Source of the DNA: Serendipita indica DSM 11827
Lineage: Eukaryota; Basidiomycota; Agaricomycetes; Sebacinales; Serendipitaceae
DNA length: 64,000 nt
Assembly (NCBI GenBank): GCA_910890315.1
Contig: CAJVGD010000001.1
Location: 1 to 64,000 of the forward strand
Reading direction: 5' to 3'
In this document: positions 21,152 through 33,444 of the stretch, piece after piece
Position numbering within the stretch: position 1 is the first letter of the stretch
Layout: every line of letters starts with the position of its first letter
Translations under genes and position numbers: made by a program
The notes under the pieces: model-generated
What the model was told of the DNA's origin: nothing
The model's database searches: none
Seen by the model: the letters and a program-made list of their open reading frames with translations, nothing else

Positions 21152-24100
21152 CTAATCATCTGTTCCTATGACATCTTCGGGAATCGTCCCACCGTCCTTC
21201 ACTCGCGTCCACTCTTCTCCGTGCACAAATTGGGTTGTATCGACACTCAACCTCTGGACCCGGCCTATGATACGAACTCCTGGTCGCTCAAGCCCGTCAC
21301 GAAACTGAGGCGGGATCCAACAGAGTCGTTGACCATTTGGACCCAACAACCATCCATCATTGCCCACCCGACAGTAACGATTTGGGATTGGATGCGTCTA
21401 GACAAATTAGTATATTACCAAATGTTGCATCGATAATACGCACAGATCCTTCTGTTGTGATGTTCCATATACGTATCGTCGTGTCGACTGATCCAGAAAT
21501 AATATGTCGGCCATCCTGAGAAAATACCACCGAGTGGACCCAAGCCGTATGTCCTTCGAGCGGTAATCCAATCTGAATCCCTGTTTCTACGTCCCATAGA
21601 CGCACTGTCTGGTCATAGGATCCGGAAACAAGGCGCCGACCATCTGGCGAGAAAGCGACTGAGGTAACGAAACGCGCATGTCCTCCCAGCGGGGATCCAA
21701 TTTGCGCCCCCGTCTCGACATCCCACAGGCGTATTGTCCTGTCATCAGATCCAGAAATAACGGTTTGACCGTCAGGCGAAAATGCGACCAACCGAACCCA
21801 ATTTTTATGTCCTTCGAGTGGTGACCCTATTTGTGCGCCTGTATCTACATCCCACAGGCGCACCGTGGTATCAGAGGATCCAGAAACAACGCGATGGCCG
21901 TCTGGCGAGAAAGCGACCGAATTAACGGAACGCTTGTGACCTTGGAGCGGGGGTCCAATCTGTATCCCCGTCTCTAAATTCCACAGCCGCACTGTTTGAT
22001 CATCGGATCCAGAGACAATTTGGCTGCCGTCGGGCGAGAATGCGACAGACATAACCCAACTGGTATGGCCTCTCAGCGGGGGTCCAATCTGTGCCTCCGT
22101 CTCTATATCCCAAAGCCTTACCGTTCTGTCGTAGGATCCAGAAGCAATACGGCGGCTATCTGGCGAGAATGTGACCGACGTAACCCGATCTATGTGGCCT
22201 TTTAATGGTGACCCAATCTGTGCCCCCGTCTCCACATCCCATAGACGCACTGTTTGATCGCTAGATCCAGAAACAATGCGGTCGCTATCTCGTGAGAGAG
22301 CAACCGAGTTAACCCAACTCGTATGGCCTTGGAGCGGCGACATAATCTGCGTGTCTGACTCTACATCCCACAGCCGCGCTGTTGCGTCATCAGATCCAGA
22401 GACAATCTGGCGACCATCTGGCGAGAATGCGACCGAGTTGATACAGTTCGTGTGGCCTTCAAGTGGCGATCCAATCTGCGCGCCCGTCTTTATATCCCAC
22501 AGATGAACCGTTCCTTCTTCGCATCCAGACACGACCAAGCGGCCGTCTGGGGAGAATGCGACCGACGTGACGCTACTTGTGTGGCCTTCGAGCGGGGATC
22601 CAATCTGTGCACCCATTTCTACATTCCACAAACGCACCGTTTGATCACTAGATCCAGAAACGATATGGTGGCCCTCTGGCTCGAATGCGAGCGCCATAAC
22701 CCAGCCTGTGTGCCCTCCAAATGCCAATCCAATTTGCGCGCCTGTCTCCCCATCCCACAGACGCATCGTTCTATCATCGGATCCGGAGGCGATTCGGTGA
22801 CCAGCCGGCGCAAATGCGACTGAGTTGACGGAGCCCACGTGGCCCTCGAGTGGACCTCCAATCTGTGCACCCGTTTCTGCATTCCATAGACGTATTGTCT
22901 TGTCACGAGATCCAGAAACAACGCGTTGGCCGTCTGGCGAGAATGCGACCGATATAACCCAATCTGCATGTCCTTCGAGTGGCATTCCAATTTGCGCACC
23001 TGTATCTACATCCCATAGACGTATTGTTCTGTCATAGGATCCGGAGACGATGCTGCGACCATCTGGCGAGAATGCGACTGAGCAGACCATACCCGCATGT
23101 CCCCTGAGCGGCAATCCAACCTGTGCGCCTGTGTCTACATCCCACAGACGCAGCGTCTCATCATCAGATCCAGAGACGACTCGGTGGCCAGCCGGCGAAA
23201 ATGCGACGGCACCCACAGCACTAGTATGGCCGCGAAGCATGAAACGGAGTGGTGACCACCGTTGATATCCACCTGCATGAATGAGAAGTGTACTTGGATA
23301 CTGACGGTGGTACCTCTGGCGCACCTCGGATCGTGGAGGAGACAACGGTAAAGCCGAGAGGTAGATACCGGGGACGCTTTGCGAGATCACCTCGATAAAG
23401 TGTACGGTGAACTGGCGCATGTCCTCTGCAAGTGATACCAGATCGAGGCTACCATTCACCTAAAAGAAATCAATCAACCAGTCTTTGGTCGCATTAAAAG
23501 TTACCTTCAGCCACGCGCACGAGGCAATAAGCATAGAGGGGACCTCGTCCACAAAACTTAGGAAGCTTGCGACTTCAAGCCACGAAAGGAAGTGAAGCTT
23601 GAAAACATATTGAATGAGGCGCAGCGTTTTCTCACTTGGGAGAGTGTAATGTAGATGATCCGCCCAGTAGCGCGACGCATACTGTAAATGGCGGGGAATG
23701 TACGTCTCGATAGATGAGAGTCCATTCAAAACATCCCGATTGAGTAAATAGGATGATGAGATCTCGCAGATATTGAATCGTAGCCTCTCCTTCATGATCC
23801 GTAGACATTGGTCTGCAAGAATCCGGTGGGAGGTGTCTGTCGATTCCAGGGACCATTTGGATTTAAAAAAAGTCCACAAAGGACTGGTCCCGTCAAATTC
23901 CAGCACCGGCCGTAGCGCACTGCATATGTATTCGACCGTCCAAGGATCCATTACGAGGAGATCCGTTAAGGTTTTCATGTCTAGAGTCTCTTTAGCGACA
24001 GCAAGTACGCCCAGAATAGTTCTTATATCCTCCAGGAGAGTTGGCTTTGGATTTGGAAACGCAGTTTGGAGGACCGTAGTGTAGAGTGCGTTCATGCCTG

Positions 24101-25844
24101 TAACATGATCCTCCTTTAAGATCTCCTCTAAAAGTTCCCTCGGATTACCAGCACGGAGATACTCTATCACCGTCGAGGCCCAGATAAATAGCCCATTGGC
24201 CTTGATCGCCAAGGCTTCGATAGTCGTTGTTTGAGGCCATTCAATGGATCCTATGGTGAACCTTGTGGCAATCTTCCTAAGCTCCTCAGTCAGGAGTGCC
24301 TGAATGTCTCGTTTGGACTGGCTGACTGTCTCCTGTGTAGCGAGCAGGTCGATAGTATGCGGAGGGTTGAGAGCAAACATCCTCGCTATTTCGTCCTCCT
24401 CGCGACTGGTTACGATCAACTTACAGTTGGTTGGAAGACGAGACCAGGCGGCGAGGGTTTGCAGAAGTTGTCGAAATTCAGTTGATCGCGCGCCGACCAG
24501 TCCACCACACTCGTCCAATGCATCAATGATGATCAGAGGTGATTGTTCCTGCGAGAGGTTGCCGATTTTGGACAACGGCATTTCAATCAATTGCTGAAAA
24601 AGAATGTCGATATTCGGTGTCGTCAAGTCAATCTCCTCGTTCCTCATCTTATCCGCGAGGTATTTGCGAATGGTAGGATGTCGCGCAAGGTCGTACGCAA
24701 TCCCCTGCCACAGTGCGCTAGCAGTCGTAGTTGCGGTCTCTTGTCGACGGAAGAAGAAGCTTGATCCTAGACGCGTCTTTTTGATGCCGAGTGTAGTCAC
24801 CAAGGTAGAGGCAATGGTCGACTTGCCCGCTCCTGGTGCAGCTTTGATCCAGAGGACGTTCGGAGAGTCTGGGTTTTTGGACCAGGCTTCGCATTCAGCC
24901 AATATTTCTGCACGTGTACCCGACTGGCATTCCTGCGGACGTTGGCGTTGTTTGGATTGGAGTTCCTTCAATATGTCCCTCTCCGCCGTAGCTCTAACAG
25001 ACACGGTGACATAGAGCATCAGAGCATGCTGGAACAGAATAAGCTTTGGAGCATGTCTTCCACGCGGAATACGAACCATCAACTCGTTCCTTGCGTCCGT
25101 TAGGCGTTGCCTGTATCCGTTGATCGTGTCCGCCTCCAGCTTTGTAGTGCCTATGCGCTGAACCAGTAGTTTCCAAGTGAGACCTTTGTCAAACTCGGAT
25201 TCATCGAGCCCAGAATCTACGCATATCTCGGCCATCAACTCTTTGAGGGTACTATTCGAGGTGAGACTGTGTCCAATGGACGATGATGGACACACATGGA
25301 GTAGTTTGTAAGTGGATCCTTGATAGATTCCTCGCACTCTTCGAGTACATCTTTGATACCTAGCTGATCTAGTTGTCGTTGAAACGTCCTCGTGTGCTCT
25401 TTAATGGTCTGCAGGAGCTCTGACCAGGCGTATTGATTGTCTTTGATAGCCTAGAGTGTTCTTAGAACGCATGTAGTGCATCGGATCTGAAACCTACCTG
25501 AACGGAATCCAAAATTGTGATAACAGCTTCGCAGGCACCCTTCAATGGTGCAAAATCGGCAGCATCTGCAACACTTTTGTCAAGCTGAGCATAAGAGCTA
25601 CACGAGCGAGCCATCTGTCCATTTTGGATCGTCGCATTGGATGGTTCGAGCCCGGAGATTGTTCATCGTCCACAGATTGTATCTTCAACGGCTGTGTTGT
25701 AGTGATCACAGGTCCATCTTGTTCAGCAGCAGACGGTTCCGTACTAGCTTTGACTAGGCTCGTAGATGGACTGGGCGTGGTGGGCGCCAAGATCGTATCT
25801 TGAGTTTTCTTAACTTTCTTGCGTAGTTTATGGATTATATCCAT
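21152..25844 (-). CDS. NLR copy 3: NACHT-WD40 protein with diverged 14-blade repeat; one exon-1 frameshift
   Basis: Best-preserved family member. Exons by inspection: 25,844-25,498, 25,450-25,296, 25,251-23,505, 23,459 to about 21,420, and a C-terminal exon ending at 21,152. Exon 1 encodes a basic start (MDIIHKLRKKVKKTQDT) and the SKMDRWLARVALMLSL helix. NACHT has AAPGAGKSTIAS, IIDALDECGG and LIVTSREED. The 700-codon WD40 exon is fully open with 14 distinct blades. In exon 1 near 25,577 it has four A where copies 2 and 4 have five, which shifts the frame; this is either a true lesion or a homopolymer error. Relative to the others, a deletion around FDG...SPLWTFFK removes the GLRFRHQSF segment in frame. 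The last splice site is unresolved. By family analogy it would be an intracellular receptor oligomerising on ligand. Confidence 0.8.
21430..23245 (-). repeat. 14 diverged WD40 blades of NLR copy 3
   Basis: Fourteen consecutive 43-residue blades, each with GH near the start, SVAFSPDG and an RLWD-type end, but differing from one another at many positions (for example REGH/QGHK starts, SGSYDRT, SGCEEGT, SGSVDTT). This contrasts with the nearly identical units in copies 1 and 4. The count equals two propellers of seven. Confidence 0.88.
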
Positions 25845-26089
25845 GGTAGGATTCTCGAAAAGTTGGGTGGTCGAAGCTAGATAGAGCGGCCAAACAGTTT
25901 GGCACTCGCTCCTAATAATGCAAGGATTTGGTGGCCGGTTGTTCTGAGGATAGAAACACTATCGATCGTTTTCGGGATCTCAGTTGTTTTACTCTGCAGT
26001 CTCTTCGACGTGTCGAGAGCCAAGCGTTGTGGCATGGATCTAGTGTGAGACAGAGCAAAGAACTACAAGCGTGAGATATATCTGTATAC

Positions 26090-26157
26090 CGCCAATTCAT
26101 GATTCACTTCGAGAATTTACTTTTCACCAAACGAGGAGTGCAGTCTGGATTATGCGC
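26090..26157 (-). pseudogene. ASPG C-terminal scrap before NLR copy 3
   Basis: A short stretch matching the last codons of the asparaginase-ankyrin gene (CAGACTGCACTCCTCGTTTGG) lies directly against sequence that normally follows the 3' end of NLR copies 1 and 4 (from about 26,157 on). It marks a deletion junction between copies 4 and 3. Confidence 0.7.
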
Positions 26158-26289
26158 TGGCAGTACTGGAGATCCGTAGGAGAACTTGCTTAGAATAGAG
26201 ATCAGGCACTACGCCGGGAAGTATTACAACAGGTTTTACCGGCCAGTCGAGAATAGGATGGGGCGAGAGACAACCCAACTACCCATCCT

Positions 26290-29200
26290 TCAGATATCTT
26301 CAGGTATCTTTCCACCTTCCTTCACCCGTGTCCATTCTTCTCCGTGCACAAATTGAGTTGTATCGACACCCAGCCTCTGGACTTGACCCATGATGCCAAC
26401 TCCTGGCCGCTCGATCCCAGCACGAAACGGAGGCGGTACCCAAAAGAGTCGCTGGCTAGATGGACCAAATAACCATCCATCGTCGCCCACCCGGCAGTAC
26501 TGATTTAGAAGTGAATGTACCTAGACAAATCAGAATGTCACAAATTTACAGATCGATAGGACGCACACTATCTTCTGTGGCGCTGGTATTCGTTATGCGT
26601 ATAGTTCGGTCTTCAGATCCGGAAGCAATGTGCTGGCGATCTGGCGAGAATGCGGCTGAGTAAACCGGAGTCGTGTGTCCTTCAAGCGGGGATCCAATCT
26701 GTGCGCCCGTTTCTACATCCCACAGACGCACCGTTCGGTCATCAGATCCAGAGACAATGCGCTGGCCGTCTGGCGAGAATGCAACCGACATAACCCAGCC
26801 TGTATGTCCTTCAAGCGGGGATCCAATCTGTGCGCCCGTTTCTACATCCCACAGACGCACCGTTCGGTCATCAGATCCAGAGACAATGCGCTGGCCGTCT
26901 GGCGAGAATGCAACCGAGCGGACATAATCTGTATGTCCTTCAAGCGGGGATCCAATCTGTGCGCCCGTTTCTACATCCCACAGACGCACCGTTCGGTCAT
27001 CAGATCCAGAGACAATGCGCTGGCCGTCTGGCGAGAATGCAACCGAGCGGACATAATGTGTATGTCCTTCAAGCGGGGATCCAATCTGTGCGCCCGTTTC
27101 TACATCCCACAGACGCACCGTTCGGTCAAAAGATCCAGAGACAATGCGCTGGCCGTCTGGCGAGAATGCAACCGAGCGGACATAATGTGTATGTCCTTCA
27201 AGCGGGGATCCAATCTGTGCGCCCGTTTCTACATCCCACAGACGCACCGTTCGGTCATCAGATCCAGAGACAATGCGCTGGCCGTCTGGCGAGAATGCAA
27301 CCGACCAGACATAATCTGTATGTCCTTCAAGCGGGGATCCAATCTGTGCGCCCGTTTCTACATCCCACAGACGCACCGTTCGGTCTTCAGATCCAGAGAC
27401 AATGCGCTGGCCGTCTGGCGAGAATGCAACCGACATAATAATCTGTATGTCCTTCAAGCGGGGATCCAATCTGTGCGCCCGTTTCTACATCCCACAGACG
27501 CACCGTTCGGTCAGAAGATCCAGAGACAATGCGCTGGCCGTCTGGCGAGAATGCAACCGACATAACCAAGCCTGTATGTCCTTCAAGCGGGGATCCAATC
27601 TGTGCGCCCGTTTCTACATCCCACAGACGCACCGTTCGGTCAGAAGATCCAGAGACAATGCGCTGGCCGTCTGGCGAGAATGCAACCGACATAACCCAGC
27701 CTGTATGTCCTTCAAGCGGGGATCCAATCTGTGCGCCCGTTTCTACATCCCACAGACGCACCGTTCGGTCAGAAGATCCAGAGACAATGCGCTGGCCGTC
27801 TGGCGAGAATGCAACCGAGCGGACATAATCTGTATGTCCTTCAAGCGGGGATCCAATCTGTGCGCCCGTTTCTACATCCCACAGACGCACCGTTCGGTCT
27901 TCAGATCCAGAGACAATGCGCTGGCCGTCTGGCGAGAATGCAACCGAGCGGACATAATCTGTATGTCCTTCAAGCGGGGATCCAATCTGTGCGCCCGTTT
28001 CTACATCCCACAGACGCACCGTTCGGTCATCAGATCCAGAGACAATGCGCTGGCCGTCTGGCGAGAATGCAACCGAGCGGACATAATGTGTATGTCCTTC
28101 AAGCGGGGATCCAATCTGTGCGCCCGTTTCTACATCCCACAGACGCACCGTTCGGTCAAAAGATCCAGAGACAATGCGCTGGCCGTCTGGCGAGAATGCA
28201 ACCGAGCGGACATAATGTGTATGTCCTTCAAGCGGGGATCCAATCTGTGCGCCCGTTTCTACATCCCACAGACGCACCGTTCGGTCATCAGATCCAGAGA
28301 CAATGCGCTGGCCGTCTGGCGAGAATGCAACCGAGCGGACATAATGTGTATGTCCTTCAAGCGGGGATCCAATCTGTGCGCCCGTTTCTACATCCCACAG
28401 ACGCACCGTTCGGTCAAAAGATCCAGAGACAATGCGCTGGCCGTCTGGCGAGAATGCAACCGAGCGGACATAATGTGTATGTCCTTCAAGCGGGGATCCA
28501 ATCTGTGCGCCCGTTTCTACATCCCACAGACGCACCGTTCGGTCATCAGATCCAGAGACAATGCGCTGGCCGTCTGGCGAGAATGACCGATCTGGAAGCG
28601 GATCCGAATGCAAAATCCAGATCAATTGGTCATAACCGTTCGGTCATCAGATCCAGAGATTCAAGTCTGGCGAGATGGCGAGACATCATATGTCCTTCAA
28701 GCGGGGATCCAATCTGTGCGCCCGTTTCTACATCCCACAGACGCACCGTTCGGTCAGAAGATCCAGAGACAACGCGCCGCCCATCTGGAGAGAACGCAAC
28801 TGCATTCACACTCCCGGTATGCCCGCGGAGTATGAAAAGGAGTGGTGACCACCGTTGATATCCACCTGAGTGGACGAACAATGTGTTGGGGTATTGATAT
28901 CTGTATTGTTGATGCACCTTCGAAACCGCAGGCGATAATGGTAAAGCCGACAGGTAGATGCCCGCCACGCTTTGTGAGATCACCTCAATGAAGTGCACCG
29001 TGAACTGGCGCATGTCCTCTGCGAGCGATATCAACTCGACAATATCATTCTCCTAAGAAATTTCAACCAAACAGTCTATGGCTGTGTTAGATTTACCTTC
29101 AACCATGCGGCCAACGCCGTAAGCATAGACGGTACCCTGTCCACAATCCGTAATAAACTTGCGACCTCAAGCCACGAAAGGAAGTGAATCTTGAGAACAT

Positions 29201-31488
29201 ATCGAACGAGGGTGATCGTTTCCTCACTTGGAAGATTCAAATGATCCACCCAATACCGCGACGCATACTGTAAATGGCGGGGAATGTAGGTCTCAATAGA
29301 TGAAAGTCCACTCAAAATGTCCTGATTGAGCAAATAGGATGACGAGATCTCGCAGATATTGAATCGTAGCCCCTCCTTCATGATCCGTAGACATTGGCCT
29401 GCAAGAATCCGGTGGGAGGTGTCTGTCGTGATTCCAGGGACCAAATATGTCATATTTGGGTTTAAAAAAAAGTCGACAAATGACTGGTGGCGGAACCGAA
29501 GTCCTCCGTCGAATTCCAGCACCGGTCGTAGTGCGCCACAGATGTGTTCGACCGTCCAAGGATCCATTGCGAGGAGATTCGTTAACGTTTTCATGTCTAA
29601 AGTCTCTTTGGCGACAGCCAATCCGCCCAGAATTGTTCTTATGTCCTCCATCAGAGTTGGCCTCGGATTGGGAAACGCGGTTTGGAGGACTGTAGTGTAG
29701 AGTGAATCCATGCCTGTAACACGGTCTTCCTTTATAATCTCCTCCAAAAGTTCCCTCGGATTACCAGCACGGAGATACTCTATCACCGTCGAGGCCCAGA
29801 TGAATAGCCCATTAGCTTTGATTGCCAAGGCTTCGATAGTCGTTGTTTGAGGCCATTCGACGGATCGAATGGTATACTTGCTAGCAACCTTCCTAAGCTC
29901 CTCAGTCAGGAATGCCTGAATGTCTCGCTTGGACTGGCTGACTGTCTCCTGTGTAGCGAGTAGGTCGATGGTATGTGGAGGGTTGAGAGCGAACATCCTC
30001 GCTATATCGTCCTCCTCACGACTGGTCACGATCAACTTGCAACTGGTTGGAAGACGAGACCAGGCAGTGAGGGTTTGCAAAAGTTGCCGAAATTCCGTCG
30101 ATCGCGTGCCGACCAGTCCACCACATTCGTCCAATGCATCAATGATGACCACAGGTAATTGGTCCTGTGAAAGGTTGCCGATTTTGGACAACGGCTTTTC
30201 AACCAACTGCTGAAAAAGAATGTCGATATTCGGTGTCGTCAAGTCAATCTCCTCGTTCCTCATCTTATCCGCGAGGTATTTGCGAATGGTAGGATGTCGC
30301 GCAAGGTCATACGCAATCCCCTGCCACAGTGCGCTAGCAGTTGTAGTTGCGGTCTCTTGTCGACGGAAGAAGAAGCTCGATCCTAGACGCGTCTTTTTGA
30401 TGCCGAGTGTAGTCACCAAGGTGGACGCAATGGTCGATTTGCCCGCTCCTGGTGCAGCTTTGATCCAGAGGACGTTCGGAGCGTCTGGGTTTTTGGACCA
30501 GGCTTCGCATTCAGCCAATATTTCCGCACGTGTACCCGGCTGGCATTCCTGCGGACGTTGTCGTTGTTTAGATTGGAGTTCCTTCAATATGTCCCTCTCC
30601 GCCGTAGCTCTAACAGACACGGTAACATAGAGAATCAGAGCATGCTGGAACAGAATAAGCTTTGGGCCGCATCTTCCAAGTGGAATACGAACCATCAACT
30701 CGTCCCTTGCGTCCGTCAGGCGTTGCTTGTATCCATTGATCGTGTCCGCTTCCAGCTTTGTAGTACCGATACGTTGGACCAGTATTTTCCAAGTCAGACC
30801 CTTATCAAACTCGGATTCATCGAGACCAGAATCGACGCATATCTCGGCTATCAACTCTTTGAGGGTACTATTCGAGATGAGATTGTGTCCAACAGACGAC
30901 GATGGACACACATGGAGTAGTTTGTGAGTGGATCCTTGATAGATTCCTCGCACTCTTCGAGTACATTTTTGATACCTAGCTGATCTAGTTGTCTTTGAAA
31001 CGTCCTCGTGTGTTCTCTAATGGTCTGCAAGAGGTCTGACCAGGCATATTGGTTATCTTTGATAGCCTAGAGTATTCTTAGAGTACATATAGTGATCAAG
31101 CTTTGAAATCTACCTGAATGGAATCCAGAATTGTCACAACAGCTTCGCAGGCTCCTTTCAATGGTGCAAACTCGGCAGCATCCGCAATGCTTTTTGTCAA
31201 GCTGAGCATGAGAGCTACACGAGCAAGCCATCTGTCCATTTTGGATCGTCGTATCTGTTCATGATCCGGGCTCTGCGGAGATTGTTGATCGGTCGCAGAT
31301 TGTGTCGTCGATAATGCTGATGTGGTGACTACGGATTGTTGACCAGATGGACCTTGTTCAACAACAGGCGGTGCGACGATCCTCGTGCTGGCTTGGATCA
31401 GACTCGCAGATGCACCAGACGTAGTGGGGGTCAAGGTGGTAACCTGAGTCTTCTTAGATTTTTTGCGTATTTTACGGAATATATCCAT
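26290..31488 (-). pseudogene. NLR copy 4: intact N-terminal/NACHT half, WD40 exon broken
   Basis: Exons: 31,488-31,114 (MDIFRKIRKKSKKTQ start), 31,066-30,912, 30,867-29,097, 29,052 to about 26,546, and a C-terminal exon ending at 26,290. The first three exons splice in frame to 767 codons and contain SKMDRWLARVALMLSL, the P-loop AAPGAGKSTIAS, VVIIDALDECGG and the helical region ending AAWLK. The WD40 exon is open for its first blade, then is scrambled at about 28,586-28,695 and shifts frame again at about 27,435. A truncated NACHT protein with one blade could still be made. The C-terminal exon (GDDGWLFGPSSQRLFW) is nearly identical to that of copy 1. It lies about 230 bp after the asparaginase gene in the same direction. 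Confidence 0.85.
26555..28836 (-). repeat. About 17-unit 129-bp WD40 repeat of NLR copy 4
   Basis: About 17 units of 129 bp, nearly identical. The variable codons after GHT read DY, HY, GW, GL, GS or TP, followed at the second next position by R, W or M; the residue before DRTVRL is D, F, S or E. Blocks such as HY-F, HY-D alternate, suggesting amplification of two-blade units. The count differs from the 14 of copies 1 and 3. Confidence 0.85.
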
Positions 31489-31718
31489 CGTAGGATTTAT
31501 GAAAGACAATCGGCTGGTCGAGGCGAAAGCAGGTTGACACTCTCTTTCCCCCCAGTTCTTCCGATGATAGAGCCACTATCAATAATCTCAGATCTCAGTC
31601 GTTGTACTCTGCAGTCTCTACGTGTTGTTGCATGGATCTTGTACGTGACAGAAACAACAGAACAAAGAACTACAAAGGTGAGAGAGATCTCTGTATATCG
31701 TAAATTCATAATTCCCTT

Positions 31719-33249
31719 CTAGGAGCCTACTTTTCGCCAAACGAGAAGCGCAGTCTGATCGCCTACAGACTGTGCATGCTTGATAGCCAGTCGCACATAC
31801 CCACCTTCCACATCTGCACCGCCTAGATGTGCTCCAGCTTGTAGCAGCGAGTCAACTATAGAGCCGTGGCTGTGACGAGCGGCCTACTAAGAGTTAGTTA
31901 GCCCCTAACCGCTCCCAAGCGTACGCACATAGTAAAGTGCAGTATGGTCCAGAGAATCTCGTATATGAACCAATGCTCCAGCTTCCAGTAATACTTGCGC
32001 ACACTTGACGCTCCCATTAAGCGCAGCAACATGCAATGGCGTTCTGCCGGACGCAATATCAAGGCAATTGGCGATTCCTCCTTTGACAAGGCTCCTATTG
32101 CTGCTGCTGATAGGGAAGCTTTCCGTCACCCCCATCTCTTCCATTGGCGTTTGAGGGTCAATGACGGGGGAGGTGGTTTTGGTCTCGGATATGCCTAGGC
32201 AGAATTTGAGCGTCTCCACGTCGTCCTTTGCTACGGCTAGGTGAACAAGGAATGGATATAGAGCCGCTTCGGCGGTTGCCGTTTCCGATGCGGTGTTGGA
32301 CCATGAACTCGCCGCTTCGCGAGCAGATTTGGAGAGTGCGACGGTAGCTCCTAGCAGCGTCAAGGAATGTGCTGGCTTGGGCCGTTCTTCTGCGTTTCGA
32401 GGAGGCGCAATACGAACGGAGGGCACAAGACTTTGAGGCGCAGATAATCTTGTGATGTGATTCAGAAGATTTCCGAAAGACTCTGGCGTCCTCGCTGAAT
32501 TGTTGGCGACAGAGAACGAGCTGGATGCCTGAACGGCGTGGCTTGTTCGAAGGGTCAATTCTCCGCGCAATGGAATCGACATTAGCGCATGCACTTGTGA
32601 CGTAGACAACCTTTCTGGTTTCGAGAGTAGATATGCGAGTTTTGCAAGAGCGCACTGTTATGTGCTCCAGCACCTGTTGGACAATCGAAGGGTGGTCATA
32701 TCTCCGCCCGAGGCGACTCCAGCTGCTTGAAGAGTCCGTCCAGTTTCGTAAGCGTCGGATACGCTTCCTTTGGCACATTGAGAAATAGCGACAATAATCA
32801 CACCCCGTTCACATGCCGCTTTCATTGCGTCCATAAGGTCGGCACGCTGAGGAGCGTTACCGGCTCCGAATGTCTCGAGTACAACACCTTGTACTGGAGG
32901 AGCAAGAAACGCTTTGACAGTTGCTGCGGTGATGCCCGGAAACAGGCGTAGTGTAGCTGTGTCCATTAATATAAGTAAGATGCTTTTGTTGAGGACTTGC
33001 CAACATTGGGGCACATTTCTAATCAACCGTGAGCAAAAACCTGATTCAAATCGACAAACTGACGTTTATGAGCTTTGAATGCGCGCTGGCTGATGGGGCG
33101 CACAACGTCCGCCCAGTTGATTTCAATATCAATTCCGACTCAGCGAGTGTCAGCAACGTAGCGGTGTCGAGTGTGGACGTACCTTTAGCTAATGGGAGGA
33201 AATTGGGACTGTCAAAGGCGTCAAAGTCCGAGGATGAGACTTTGGACAC
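31719..33249 (-). pseudogene. L-asparaginase (type I)-ankyrin protein, 5'-truncated
   Basis: Matches the C-terminal two thirds of the asparaginase/60-kDa lysophospholipase family: VSSSDFDAFDSPNFLPLA, an intron at 33,027-32,957, LRLFPGITAATVKAFL, GVVLETFGAGNAP, GVASGGDM, then ankyrin repeats (ASGRTPLHVAALNGSVKC, ALYYAARHSHGSIVDSLL) and the end WRKVGS. The N-terminal half with the catalytic threonines is absent: upstream of 33,250 there is unrelated sequence and then the F-box gene on the other strand. Between GGDMTT and ALAKLAYLLSK about 12 extra codons include an in-frame TAA, with no good intron borders. It is therefore probably inactive as an asparaginase. Fragments of the same gene accompany NLR copies 2 and 3. 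Confidence 0.8.
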
Positions 33250-33444
33250 TCAAGCCCGGTCAAGCTTCGCCGCCCGTACAAGGTTTTTGCTATATTTCCG
33301 ACATACAGCGAAAGGTTTCCGACACGCCAGCAATACGACGCTTAGGTTTAGCACCCTAAAATTTGAGTCGAATTTGGTGTGAGGAAGATGACTATTCCCT
33401 GGTTCGACCCTACCATATCCAGCGTCTATTTCCCCTCAGCCACA

